Assembly (NCBI GenBank): GCA_900545265.1
Contig: UQYI01000019.1
Coordinates: 1-51,720 of the forward strand
Length of the DNA stretch: 51,720 nt
Reading direction: 5' to 3'
From: an uncultured Eubacteriales bacterium
Lineage (GTDB): Bacteria > Bacillota > Clostridia > Christensenellales > CAG-138
Both the position numbers and the translations under genes were made by a program. The notes under the pieces were generated by a model that was not told the origin of the DNA, searched no databases, and saw only the letters and a list, made by a program, of their open reading frames with translations. Below are positions 41,210 to 48,973 of this stretch, in pieces; the first letter of the stretch is position 1, and each line of letters opens with the position of its first letter.

Positions 41210-41884
41210 TCACAGCTTTTTGCCGCAGCCGGGGCAGAAAAGACTATCGGCACTGACCTTCCGCCCACAGTAGATGCAATGCATATAGCCTGTCTCTCCG
41301 CCATTTTGCCGAACCACTTCCGGTTTCCCCGGTTGTTCCTGACTCGGTGGCGGGGTCTGCACTTTTGCGGAAGCCGCGTCGTCAGAGGCAGAAGTGTTTT
41401 CCGGAACAACAGGTGTTTTTGCAGCTTCTGCAGCAGGTGCCTCTTCGCCTGCTTCCTTTGACGGTTCTTCCGGCTTTTCGGCGGGTTTGGCAAACACCAT
41501 CGCCTGTTCTTCGTCTTCTTCAAACAAATCGTCCAAGTCCTTCTGCGGGGTATGGACCACCCGGCGGAAAGAACCGCCCGGTGCCCTTTTCTCCCGAGAA
41601 CCGCTTCTGGGAGCAGGAGATTCCGTCTCCACCGGCTCCTCTTCTTCCTCTTCGGCAAGATCCTCTGCTTCTTCCCCCGTAGAAGCAATGGCTACGGTAA
41701 GTATAATGGCGATGAGCAGAAAGGCTCCGCCCATGACAAGGGCAATAATAAAGGTCTGGTCAAATCCCTGAAAGATGGTCCTTTGCACAAAGGCTGCATC
41801 TTGTCTGACTGAGATCCAGGCCGTAAGGCTGTAGCAAAGAAGCACGGCCGCCAGTGTGGCCAGAATAGTGCGTACGGTTTTCAT
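41210..41884 (-). CDS. Membrane protein with C-terminal zinc ribbon
   Basis: 224 residues. Two membrane segments (about 6-25 and 45-67) put both ends in the cytosol. Then a long acidic, Glu/Pro/Ala-rich linker (about 70-195; it includes DDLFEEDEEQ) and a C-terminal zinc ribbon HCIYCGRK...LFCPGCGKK (two CxxC knuckles, about 199-222). Zinc-ribbon tails on membrane proteins are common in Clostridia but their role is seldom known. It sits between two YARHG genes with 15- and 9-base gaps, so it is part of the same unit. Confidence 0.8.
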   Translation of the reverse strand: MKTVRTILATLAAVLLCYSLTAWISVRQDAAFVQRTIFQGFDQTFIIALVMGGAFLLIAIILTVAIASTGEEAEDLAEEEEEEPVETESPAPRSGSREKRAPGGSFRRVVHTPQKDLDDLFEEDEEQAMVFAKPAEKPEEPSKEAGEEAPAAEAAKTPVVPENTSASDDAASAKVQTPPPSQEQPGKPEVVRQNGGETGYMHCIYCGRKVSADSLFCPGCGKKL

Positions 41885-41899
41885 ATCTTTTTCCTCCGT

Positions 41900-43174
41900 T
41901 TACTTTTCTATAAGGGATTGTATTTCCCGCAGCAGGCGCAGATTCGCTTTTTCCGTTTCGCTGAGGGCGATATCTTCCCGGTCAAAGTGTCCCTTATACC
42001 AGCCATAACCGGTGTAATGATTCAAAAATTCTTTTTCTGCAGTTTCACTGAAGCGCACATAATGCCTTGCATAGATCTCTTTGCGTGCATAACGCAGCAG
42101 ATTTGCCAGAGAATGTCCCTTTACGGCAGTGAGCCGCCAGATATCGTCTTCTTTCAGCAGATCATAAGTGGGCGACCAGTAAAGTCCATTGGCCATTTGA
42201 AAGCTGGTGGCCGTATCAAAAAAGCGCACGAACCCATTCTGATCAAAAGCGCTGCGTTCTTCATTGCGCATGCCGCCCCCGTACAGATCGAAGCAGGTGC
42301 AGCCCATCTCTTCATACTCACTGAGACTCTCCGCTTCCCGCAGGGTATCCGGCATACGCAGGCTGCTCCTTCGAAAAGTGACTCCCTCCCTGCTGCTGTA
42401 AGCAAGATCCAGCACCTCCACCGTCAGATACTGCACCTTCTGCATTTTGGCCGAAGAATCCGTTTTCTCCCGGATTGCATATACAGCCCGATAACAGTTT
42501 CTGTAAGGCTGTCCAACAGGAAACACGATAAAGTTCAACTGAAGTTTTTCTGTCTCATATTCATCCTTAAACAGGCTCTTTGCCGCCTGATCCCGCCGCG
42601 CCTGCACCTCTTCACACACGGTTCGCAGGTTATATCCCCGGCCGTACGGATCCAGCAAAGATGTAAGATATCCTTCCGTCAGGGGCTTTTCTTCCTCCGC
42701 CGGTTCCTGTTCCACCGCCAAGGAGCCCTTTTTCTCCCGGGGCGCCACATAGGCGGGAGCTTCCATAGTAAATTCCAGTGGCGACAGTTCTATGCCCCAG
42801 CGGCGCAGCGTATCCGTATCCGCCCGGAGCGAAAGTTCCATATTTCCATCCTGCCCGTAGGCAAGCTGCAATTCCATAGAGAGCAGCGCCTGTATATCCG
42901 GATACCGTCCGACTTCCAATCCCGATTCCCGGGGATCCGGCAAATGGCAGGCATTCAGCAGTGCGGAAAGATCCACCCGGGCCGCCACAGCCCCGTCCTC
43001 CCGCCGGTACAGAGACGTATACGACCGCGGATCCACCTGTATGGGCTGCCGCCACAATTCCCAGTACAGCAGGCACAGAAGCAGCCCCAACGCCAGCACG
43101 ATCAGCGAACTTCCCCAGGCGATATCCCGTATCCGCCGGGCCGGAAGCTTCTTTCGCCTTTTCCCTCCGTCCAT
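41900..43174 (-). CDS. Membrane-anchored YARHG-domain protein
   Basis: About 424 residues from the ATG at 43174 (AAGGG five bases upstream; gives a basic MDGGKRRKK N-terminus before the membrane segment, about 19-38). ATGs at 43207 and 43201 with AAGGGG upstream are credible alternatives. The outside part has a module like that of the larger paralogue (SGLEVGRYPDIQALLSMELQLAYGQDG) and ends in a YARHG domain (LLRYARKEIYARHYVRFSETAEKEFLNHYTGYGWYKG). First gene of the five-gene unit, with a good promoter upstream. Confidence 0.85.
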   Translation of the reverse strand: MDGGKRRKKLPARRIRDIAWGSSLIVLALGLLLCLLYWELWRQPIQVDPRSYTSLYRREDGAVAARVDLSALLNACHLPDPRESGLEVGRYPDIQALLSMELQLAYGQDGNMELSLRADTDTLRRWGIELSPLEFTMEAPAYVAPREKKGSLAVEQEPAEEEKPLTEGYLTSLLDPYGRGYNLRTVCEEVQARRDQAAKSLFKDEYETEKLQLNFIVFPVGQPYRNCYRAVYAIREKTDSSAKMQKVQYLTVEVLDLAYSSREGVTFRRSSLRMPDTLREAESLSEYEEMGCTCFDLYGGGMRNEERSAFDQNGFVRFFDTATSFQMANGLYWSPTYDLLKEDDIWRLTAVKGHSLANLLRYARKEIYARHYVRFSETAEKEFLNHYTGYGWYKGHFDREDIALSETEKANLRLLREIQSLIEK

Positions 43175-43238
43175 ATATCCCTTCTCCCATCGGGGCGGCA
43201 TCCCCATGTCTGCCCCTTTCGTTGGTACAGATGTATAT

Positions 43239-43267
43239 ATTGTATCCGACCTGACCCGGCATTTCAA
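43239..43267 (-). promoter_or_regulatory. Promoter of the YARHG/ECF operon
   Basis: Minus strand: -35 TTGAAA (43262-43267), 17-base spacer, -10 TACAAT (43239-43244). It looks like a housekeeping sigma-A promoter, not an ECF one. Confidence 0.65.
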
Positions 43268-43387
43268 TACGCACAAGGATCGGGAGCACATCGGGACGCA
43301 ATTATTCTTGATTCATTCACACTTTCGTTGCATCTTGGCAAAGAATGTGACCCCATGTGCCCATGATTCGTATCCCATGCACCATGC

Positions 43388-43411
43388 AAAAAGCCCCGGC
43401 TATGCCGGGGC
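43388..43411 (-). terminator. Terminator of the MFS-M29 unit
   Basis: Eight-bp GC stem GCCCCGGC/GCCGGGGC with a three-base loop, followed by TTTTT on the minus strand, 18 bases after the aminopeptidase stop. Confidence 0.8.
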
Positions 43412-43429
43412 CTCTTTCTTTTTCTCTTG

Positions 43430-44668
43430 TTAAAAAGTAAAGTTTCCGTTACGGAATACGGGGATCACCGTACCATCCGCCTGAATACCGTCGATGGACA
43501 GGTCTGCCGTACCCACCATGAAGTCCACATGGGTCATGGAGCGGTTAAGACCATTTTTCCTGCACGTCTCTTCATCCCAGTTCTCCGCACCCTCCGCACA
43601 AGTGGGATATGCTTCTCCAAAGGCAAAGTGGCAGGCAGCATTCTCATCAAAAAGCGTATTGTAAAAGAGCGTTTTACTGTTGCTGATGGGGGAATCATAT
43701 GGCACAAGAGCTACCTCGCCAAAGCGCCGTGCGCCTTCATCCACATCGATGGCCTTTTGCAGCACTTCTTCTCCTGTGGAAGCAGTAGCTTTGGTAATAC
43801 GGCCCTGATGAATTTCAAAGCGGATATCCCGTATCACATTGCCGTCCTTACACAAAGGCAGCGCCGCACAAAGGATCCCTTCTCCCCGGTTGGCGTCGGG
43901 AGCGGTGAAGATCTCTTCCGTAGGCATATTGGGCATAAAGAACTGCCCTTTGGGCGTATATTCTCCGCCGGCACACCAGATATGACCTTTAAGCAGCCCC
44001 ACAGTATAATCCGTGCCCAGGCTGTTATAGTAGTGCAGCCGGTCAAAGCGGTAGGCGTTGAGCTTTTCTGTCCGCAGCTGAAGCTTTTGGGCATGTGCTT
44101 CCCAGGCTTCCACCGCAGTTCCATCTCCCTTTACCCGCACGGCCAGGAAAATCTTTTCCCACAAAGCCTCTACGGCCTCCTTTTCCGGCAGTTCCGGAAA
44201 CACGACCTTGGCCCAGGCCGGGGAAGCAAGGGCGCCGATGCACCAGGGGAAAGCGCTGGCCATAGACAGTTCCCTGTATTCCCGCAAAGCCTGCCCCTGG
44301 CTCCTGGCGCTGCGCAGGATCCTGTCCGGATCCACGCCCTTAAGATTTTCCGGGTTGCTGGCTACCAGATTCAGAGTAGCGGCACCCTCCCGGGCATAAT
44401 CTGTGCACTGATGCACCACCCAGGCAGGCGTTTCGTCAAATACATCCTCCTGCGCATATAAATACTTCATACGAGTCATGGCATCGTCATTCCAGCGCAG
44501 CACCACTTCCCTGGCGCCCCGTTCATAGGCGGCCTGCGCACACAGGCGGGCAAAGGGCGCCTGCTCCACCTGACTGGTAAGCAGCAGAGTCTGTCCTTTT
44601 TGCAAATTGGTGCCCACTGCCACAAGCAGACGGGCATATTCCTTCAGTTTATCCTCAAAGCTCGGCAT
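43430..44668 (-). CDS. M29 family aminopeptidase (AmpS/aminopeptidase T type)
   Basis: 412 residues. It matches the M29 family of cobalt- or zinc-dependent aminopeptidases throughout: VGTNLQKGQTLLL, AYERGAREVVLRWND, DILR-type segment PDRILRSARSQG, TDYTVGLLKGHIWCAGGEYTPKGQFFMPNMPTEEIFTAPD (Glu metal ligands), and a His/Asp C-terminal site SMTHVDFMVGTADLSIDG. Cytosolic, dimeric, removes N-terminal residues from peptides. GGGAG precedes the start. It begins 17 bases after the MFS transporter stop, suggesting import of a peptide or related compound followed by hydrolysis, although the transporter's substrate is not known. Confidence 0.93.
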   Translation of the reverse strand: MPSFEDKLKEYARLLVAVGTNLQKGQTLLLTSQVEQAPFARLCAQAAYERGAREVVLRWNDDAMTRMKYLYAQEDVFDETPAWVVHQCTDYAREGAATLNLVASNPENLKGVDPDRILRSARSQGQALREYRELSMASAFPWCIGALASPAWAKVVFPELPEKEAVEALWEKIFLAVRVKGDGTAVEAWEAHAQKLQLRTEKLNAYRFDRLHYYNSLGTDYTVGLLKGHIWCAGGEYTPKGQFFMPNMPTEEIFTAPDANRGEGILCAALPLCKDGNVIRDIRFEIHQGRITKATASTGEEVLQKAIDVDEGARRFGEVALVPYDSPISNSKTLFYNTLFDENAACHFAFGEAYPTCAEGAENWDEETCRKNGLNRSMTHVDFMVGTADLSIDGIQADGTVIPVFRNGNFTF

Positions 44669-44685
44669 TTGTTTACTCCCTTCCG

Positions 44686-46035
44686 TCAGTCCATTTCTAT
44701 CTCTTCATGCTGTGCTGCTTTGAAATACGGACGGCCCAGAAGCAAGAATACACCGCCCAGCACAAACAGCACGATCAGGCTCAGTATCCCAAAGCAGGCC
44801 TTCCCTGTAATCCCATAAACCAGCGCGTACAATGCTGGTCCGATAACAGCGGCAAACTTACCGAAGATATCCAGGAACCCGAAATATTCGTTAGAACGTT
44901 CCGGCGGGATGATCTGCCCGAAGTAGGAACGGGACAGCGCCTGAATGCCTCCCTGCACCGTGCCCACCAAAGTAGCCAGTACCCAGAAAAGCACCTGACC
45001 AATGGCAATGGCTTTTTCTTTTGTCATACCCATGGTATCGTAAAAATCAATGAAGAAGCCCATAAAGAAGCCTACCACGGTGATCAGGGCATATACCCCT
45101 ACGGCCACGCCGATAAGCTTCAAAGCTCCATACTTCTTCCCCCAGCTGCCGAAGAAAATGGAAAAGGGCATGGCTACCAGTTGCGTGACCAGCAGGGCAA
45201 GGATCATGCCGATAGCCCCCAGACCCAGGGTAGAACCGTATTTGGTCGCCATGGAGATGATGGTGTCCACCCCGTCGATGTAGAAGAAGTAGGCCAGCAC
45301 AAAGAACAGCACTGCTTTATTGGTAACGATGTTTTTAAGCGTGCGCCCTACGTTTTTAAACACCTCCCGGCCCAGCTGGGAAGGGGGCGTTTCCACATAG
45401 TGCTTCTGCTCTACATTCTTCCAGAAGGGAATGGAAAAGGCCAGCCACCACACGGGCACAATGGCAATGGCGATCTTATACCCCAGCAGGTTATCCAGCC
45501 CCATGATCGCCATAATGGCAATGGAAAGTACAAAGGGAATGGTACTGCCGCCTATATACCCCATGGCAAATCCCCAGGCAGAGACCCGATCCATCCGATC
45601 CCGGGTAGTCACATCCGTAAGGAAGCTGTCATAAAACAGGCAGGAACCGGAAAACCCGATGCGGCTGAAAATAAAGCCGATGATCATCAGCACCCAGTTA
45701 TCCGTCAAGGCCATAAGCAGTGTGAATGCCACGCCCAAAAGCATGAATATCTTCCAAAGTCTTTTCTTCATGCCCTTGAAATCCCCGATGGCCCCCAGGA
45801 ACGGCGCCATAACGGCTACGGCCAGATTGGCAATGGAAACCACATACCCATAGGTAGTGTCGATGGCCTGTGCATTGGCCAGGCCCTGAATGACCATAGC
45901 AAAGTAAATGGGCCAGATGGCGGCGGCAATGTTGGTAGCCCAGATGGAATTGGCCCAATCATAAAAGATCCAGCTTTTTTCCACTTTGGTAAAACTTCTC
46001 CAGCCTTTTTTCTCCTGCGTTTGCTTTGTTTCCAA
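44686..46035 (-). CDS. MFS transporter, Atg22/UMF1-like
   Basis: 449 residues, about 12 membrane segments. The opening KSWIFYDWANSIWATNIAAAIWPIYF is diagnostic of the Atg22-like (UMF1) branch of the major facilitator superfamily; yeast Atg22 exports amino acids from the vacuole. A TTG start at 46035 is chosen from GGGAGGG nine bases upstream. A central cytosolic loop (about 192-215) separates the two six-helix halves. Co-transcribed with the M29 aminopeptidase. Confidence 0.9.
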   Translation of the reverse strand: METKQTQEKKGWRSFTKVEKSWIFYDWANSIWATNIAAAIWPIYFAMVIQGLANAQAIDTTYGYVVSIANLAVAVMAPFLGAIGDFKGMKKRLWKIFMLLGVAFTLLMALTDNWVLMIIGFIFSRIGFSGSCLFYDSFLTDVTTRDRMDRVSAWGFAMGYIGGSTIPFVLSIAIMAIMGLDNLLGYKIAIAIVPVWWLAFSIPFWKNVEQKHYVETPPSQLGREVFKNVGRTLKNIVTNKAVLFFVLAYFFYIDGVDTIISMATKYGSTLGLGAIGMILALLVTQLVAMPFSIFFGSWGKKYGALKLIGVAVGVYALITVVGFFMGFFIDFYDTMGMTKEKAIAIGQVLFWVLATLVGTVQGGIQALSRSYFGQIIPPERSNEYFGFLDIFGKFAAVIGPALYALVYGITGKACFGILSLIVLFVLGGVFLLLGRPYFKAAQHEEIEMD

Positions 46036-46066
46036 GTTATTTTTCCCTCCCGGTAAGGTTTATCTT

Positions 46067-46095
46067 ATTATGGCATATTCTCCCGACCGGCGCAA
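46067..46095 (-). promoter_or_regulatory. Promoter of the MFS-M29 unit
   Basis: Minus strand: -35 TTGCGC (46090-46095), 17-base spacer, -10 CATAAT (46067-46072), about 31 bases before the TTG start. Confidence 0.6.
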
Positions 46096-46118
46096 CGGTC
46101 ATTCCCCTTTTGGTCTAG

Positions 46119-47267
46119 TTGTTTTTCATTCTGACTGCTTATGGCGAAATCACCATTCCCTGTTTTTCGTGTGGTATCTTCCCTTCACCAAACATAAGGG
46201 AGGCGATTTCCATTTTCTCTAGTACCCGCCGGACTCTCCTAGCAGGCATTCTGCTGGGAGGCTCATTGCTTTTGCTGTCCCAGGGCTGCCGGGAGGCTTC
46301 CCTGGAAAAAAAGGAACGGATCCGCAGTGCCTTTGCCCCGGATTATTCCCGTGTGCAGTTTTCTCTGGCCGCTCCGGAAAGCACGCCGGTCCCCCCGGCA
46401 GATCCGCGCCTGACCGCTCCGCCCACCCAGAGCCCCAGCCCCAGTCCTACGGCGGCACCCACGCCGTTTTCCATGCTCTGGTTTTCGGATACCCAGGTCT
46501 ATGCCTATAAATACCCAAAGGTATTCAACACCATGGCTGCCTATGCCGTAAACCATCGGCAGGAACTCAATGCCCTGTGCGTTCTGCAAACGGGCGATAT
46601 TGTAGATAACCGGCACATGGAGCGCCATTGGAAAAATGCCGCCCATGCCATCGGCCTGATGAAGGAGAAGATTCCCTTCTACTGCATCGCCGGAAACCAT
46701 GATGTGGGAGCAGATAAAGCGGACTACGCCGTGTACCTTACCTATGCCTTTAACGATATGGCTGCGCCGGAGCAGCAGTATAAGGATGGCGTCTGCTGGT
46801 ATGAAACGCTGGAAGCCGGTGGTACAAACTTCCTGCTGCTGGGGCTGGGCTGGCAAACGGATACGGAATATTTTGACTGGGCTCAGGAGGTGCTGGAAAA
46901 GTATCCGGATCACATTTGTATCCTGCTGGTGCATAACTTTCTGAGCGATGACGGAAGCCTTACCTCCAACGGCCGGAGAGTGGAACGAAATCTTGTGCGG
47001 TTGTACAAAAACATCCGCCTGATCCTCTGCGGCCACAATGATGGCTCTGCGCGGAAAGATATCGTCTATGAGAATGGGCGCACAGCCTATGCCCTGATGT
47101 ATAACTTCCAGGACGATAAAAAGAAAGGCCTTGGTTATCTGCGGATCCTGACCTTTGATCCCGTGACCCGTTCTGTTGGTGTGCAAACCTATTCGCCTTA
47201 CTTTTCCGACTATAATTATTATGAGGATGAAAGCCGGGACTGCTTTACTCTGGAAAACGTATTCTGA
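46119..47267 (+). CDS. Secreted metallophosphoesterase (calcineurin-like)
   Basis: Up to 382 residues. Motifs of the calcineurin-like fold in order: FSDTQ, GDIVDN, GNHD, HNF and GHND supply the bimetal site. Before the domain come a hydrophobic signal (TLLAGILLGGSLLLL) with a weak lipobox LSQGC and a Pro/Ser/Thr linker. The start is uncertain. TTG at 46119 is the only standard codon ahead of the signal but has no ribosome site. AAGGGAGG (46197-46203) lies eight bases before an ATT at 46212, which would give MFSSTRR plus the signal peptide, and an extended -10 (TGGTATCTT, 46172-46180) lies just before. I give the outer bound; 46212 is biologically more attractive. Single gene; hydrolyses an unknown phosphoester outside the cell. 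Confidence 0.85.
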   Translation: MFFILTAYGEITIPCFSCGIFPSPNIREAISIFSSTRRTLLAGILLGGSLLLLSQGCREASLEKKERIRSAFAPDYSRVQFSLAAPESTPVPPADPRLTAPPTQSPSPSPTAAPTPFSMLWFSDTQVYAYKYPKVFNTMAAYAVNHRQELNALCVLQTGDIVDNRHMERHWKNAAHAIGLMKEKIPFYCIAGNHDVGADKADYAVYLTYAFNDMAAPEQQYKDGVCWYETLEAGGTNFLLLGLGWQTDTEYFDWAQEVLEKYPDHICILLVHNFLSDDGSLTSNGRRVERNLVRLYKNIRLILCGHNDGSARKDIVYENGRTAYALMYNFQDDKKKGLGYLRILTFDPVTRSVGVQTYSPYFSDYNYYEDESRDCFTLENVF

Positions 47268-47283
47268 TCTTTCCGATCTTGTC

Positions 47284-47311
47284 AAAAAGCTCCCCAAACG
47301 GGGAGCTTTTT
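47284..47311. terminator. Bidirectional terminator
   Basis: Perfect 12-bp stem AAAAAGCTCCCC/GGGGAGCTTTTT with a four-base loop between two convergent genes; T-runs on both strands. Confidence 0.9.
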
Positions 47312-47318
47312 GCGTGCT

Positions 47319-48662
47319 TTATTTTTTCTTTCTGAGCAGAGGGATGGCACCCAAGGCCATGATCACCGCAAAGACAATCAAGTAGTAGAAGGAGGAAATA
47401 CCGTGGGCCACAATGGCGGCGATCACCATAAATACACTGCCGCAAATGGCCAGAGCAGGCAGCACAAACCGCTTTCCGGCTTTCAGATCCGTGGCCTTCT
47501 TCATGAACAGCAGCATCATGGGAATGTAGAAAGCGTAGATATTGATGATGGGCAGTTCAGAAGAATCAAAATTGAAGGGACCGAACCAGCCTTCCGTCAG
47601 GTTAGCGCCGTAGAAATATACATACCAGGCCGTACATAGCAGCAACCCTACCACAGCAGAGTTGGCCGGCACATTGGTCTCTTTGTCTACGCTTTCCAAC
47701 GTCTTGGGGCGGAAGCCCTCTTTCCGTACGGCAATGGCATAGGAACTGCGCACGGAAGCGAACATAAGCCCGTTCAAGGTGCCCAGGCAGGAGAATACAA
47801 TGAGTACTTCCACGATCTTTCCGCATACCGGCCCAAAGATATTCACAAAGGGCTTTGTTGGATCCACCAGAAGCTCCGCATTGGAAGCGCCGCCGGAAAG
47901 ACCGATATAATACAGGATATAGACCACCGCGATCAGTCCGCAGCCCATTACCAGTGCAATGGGCAGATTCTTCTTGGCATCTTTAAGCTCGGCATTGATG
48001 GTGGTGGCAATGATCCACCCTTCATAGGCAAATGCCGTGGCTACAACGGCGGCAAAAAGCGGGCTGGAACTCCCTGCACTGCTCACAACGGCATCATGAG
48101 TCATATTGGCGGCCAGCTGCCCGTTGGCAAGCCCTACAACGCCCCCCACAACCGCCATTAGTGCCAGCGGGATCAGCTTGACAACCGTAGTAGCTATCTG
48201 AAACTTTCCTGCCAGCTTGGGCGCCAGCGCATTCAACCCGTAAATAGCCACAAGGTAAAATGCCCCCAGCACCATGCACTCCGCCGAATTTAAGGCCAGT
48301 CCGTACAGAGCCACCGTATACCGGGCAGAAACCCAGGCCAGCACGCTGGTCATGGCCGGATAATAAATGCAGGTGGCAAAGTGAGCCACAAAATATGCAT
48401 ATACCTTTCCGCAGGTAGCCTCGGCATAATCTACCAGACCATTGACCTTTTCATACCGGCCGGCCATGGTGGAAAAAGCCAGCGCACATACGATCATGAC
48501 CGCTGCCCCGATGACCCAGGCCAGTACACCCAGGGGCATGTTGCCCTGGGTCTTTTGCAGGATGGCTTCCGCCTTATAAAAAATCCCGCTGCCGATAACA
48601 ATGCCCACCACCATGGCTATGGCCGTCCACAGGTTGTATTTCTTTTCCAGTTTGTTTTCCAT
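47319..48662 (-). CDS. APC-superfamily amino acid permease
   Basis: 447 residues from the ATG at 48662, preceded by AAAGGAGAGAGG. The longer open frame is untranslated leader. Twelve membrane segments; the first is LWTAIAMVVGIVIGSGIFYKAE, with the GSGIF bend characteristic of amino acid-polyamine-organocation carriers, and SSPLFAAVVATAFAYEGWII in segment 6, followed by NAELKDAKKNLPIAL. LAT-type (serine/threonine exchanger-like) permeases are the closest in layout. Substrate not determinable. Single gene with its own promoter and terminator. Confidence 0.92.
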   Translation of the reverse strand: MENKLEKKYNLWTAIAMVVGIVIGSGIFYKAEAILQKTQGNMPLGVLAWVIGAAVMIVCALAFSTMAGRYEKVNGLVDYAEATCGKVYAYFVAHFATCIYYPAMTSVLAWVSARYTVALYGLALNSAECMVLGAFYLVAIYGLNALAPKLAGKFQIATTVVKLIPLALMAVVGGVVGLANGQLAANMTHDAVVSSAGSSSPLFAAVVATAFAYEGWIIATTINAELKDAKKNLPIALVMGCGLIAVVYILYYIGLSGGASNAELLVDPTKPFVNIFGPVCGKIVEVLIVFSCLGTLNGLMFASVRSSYAIAVRKEGFRPKTLESVDKETNVPANSAVVGLLLCTAWYVYFYGANLTEGWFGPFNFDSSELPIINIYAFYIPMMLLFMKKATDLKAGKRFVLPALAICGSVFMVIAAIVAHGISSFYYLIVFAVIMALGAIPLLRKKK

Positions 48663-48803
48663 TTGCCTCTCTCCTTTTCCTCCGTGCCCGATCCTTCCTG
48701 TTTCAGCATACGCTGTCCCGGCGGGATACAGACCTTTTCTCGGGTTCAAATGCAGGAGAACGATACCCCCGTCTTCGATCCCTTTTTTCAAGCGGTTTCG
48801 TAT

Positions 48804-48831
48804 ATAATAGCACAAAAGTTGCAGCATGCAA
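48804..48831 (-). promoter_or_regulatory. Promoter of the amino acid permease
   Basis: Minus strand: -35 TTGCAT (48826-48831), 16-base spacer, -10 TATTAT (48804-48809) with a TG extension (TGCTATTAT). The leader is about 135 bases; I see no known riboswitch in it. Confidence 0.55.
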
Positions 48832-48862
48832 ACATATTTATTTGCTTTTTTCTCTTAAAATG

Positions 48863-48895
48863 AAAAAATATCCGGAAAGAATCCCAGTCCGGATA
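48863..48895 (-). terminator. Terminator of the PglF-like gene
   Basis: Seven-bp stem TATCCGG/CCGGATA followed by ATTTTTT on the minus strand, about 80 bases beyond the stop codon. Confidence 0.65.
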
Positions 48896-48973
48896 ATATT
48901 TATGCATACCATTATTTGTTTTTTCGCTTGTTAAAGTCAGGAAATACAGAGAGGAAGTCTATACCCCACTCCC

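Noticed and set aside
41918..43366. 482-codon plus-strand frame opposite the second YARHG gene
   Set aside because: The minus frame shows a membrane anchor and YARHG domain; the plus frame is low-complexity His/Gln/Arg/Pro.
48663..48803. Possible riboswitch in the amino acid permease leader
   Set aside because: No lysine, glycine or T-box core motif could be seen; the leader length alone is not evidence.
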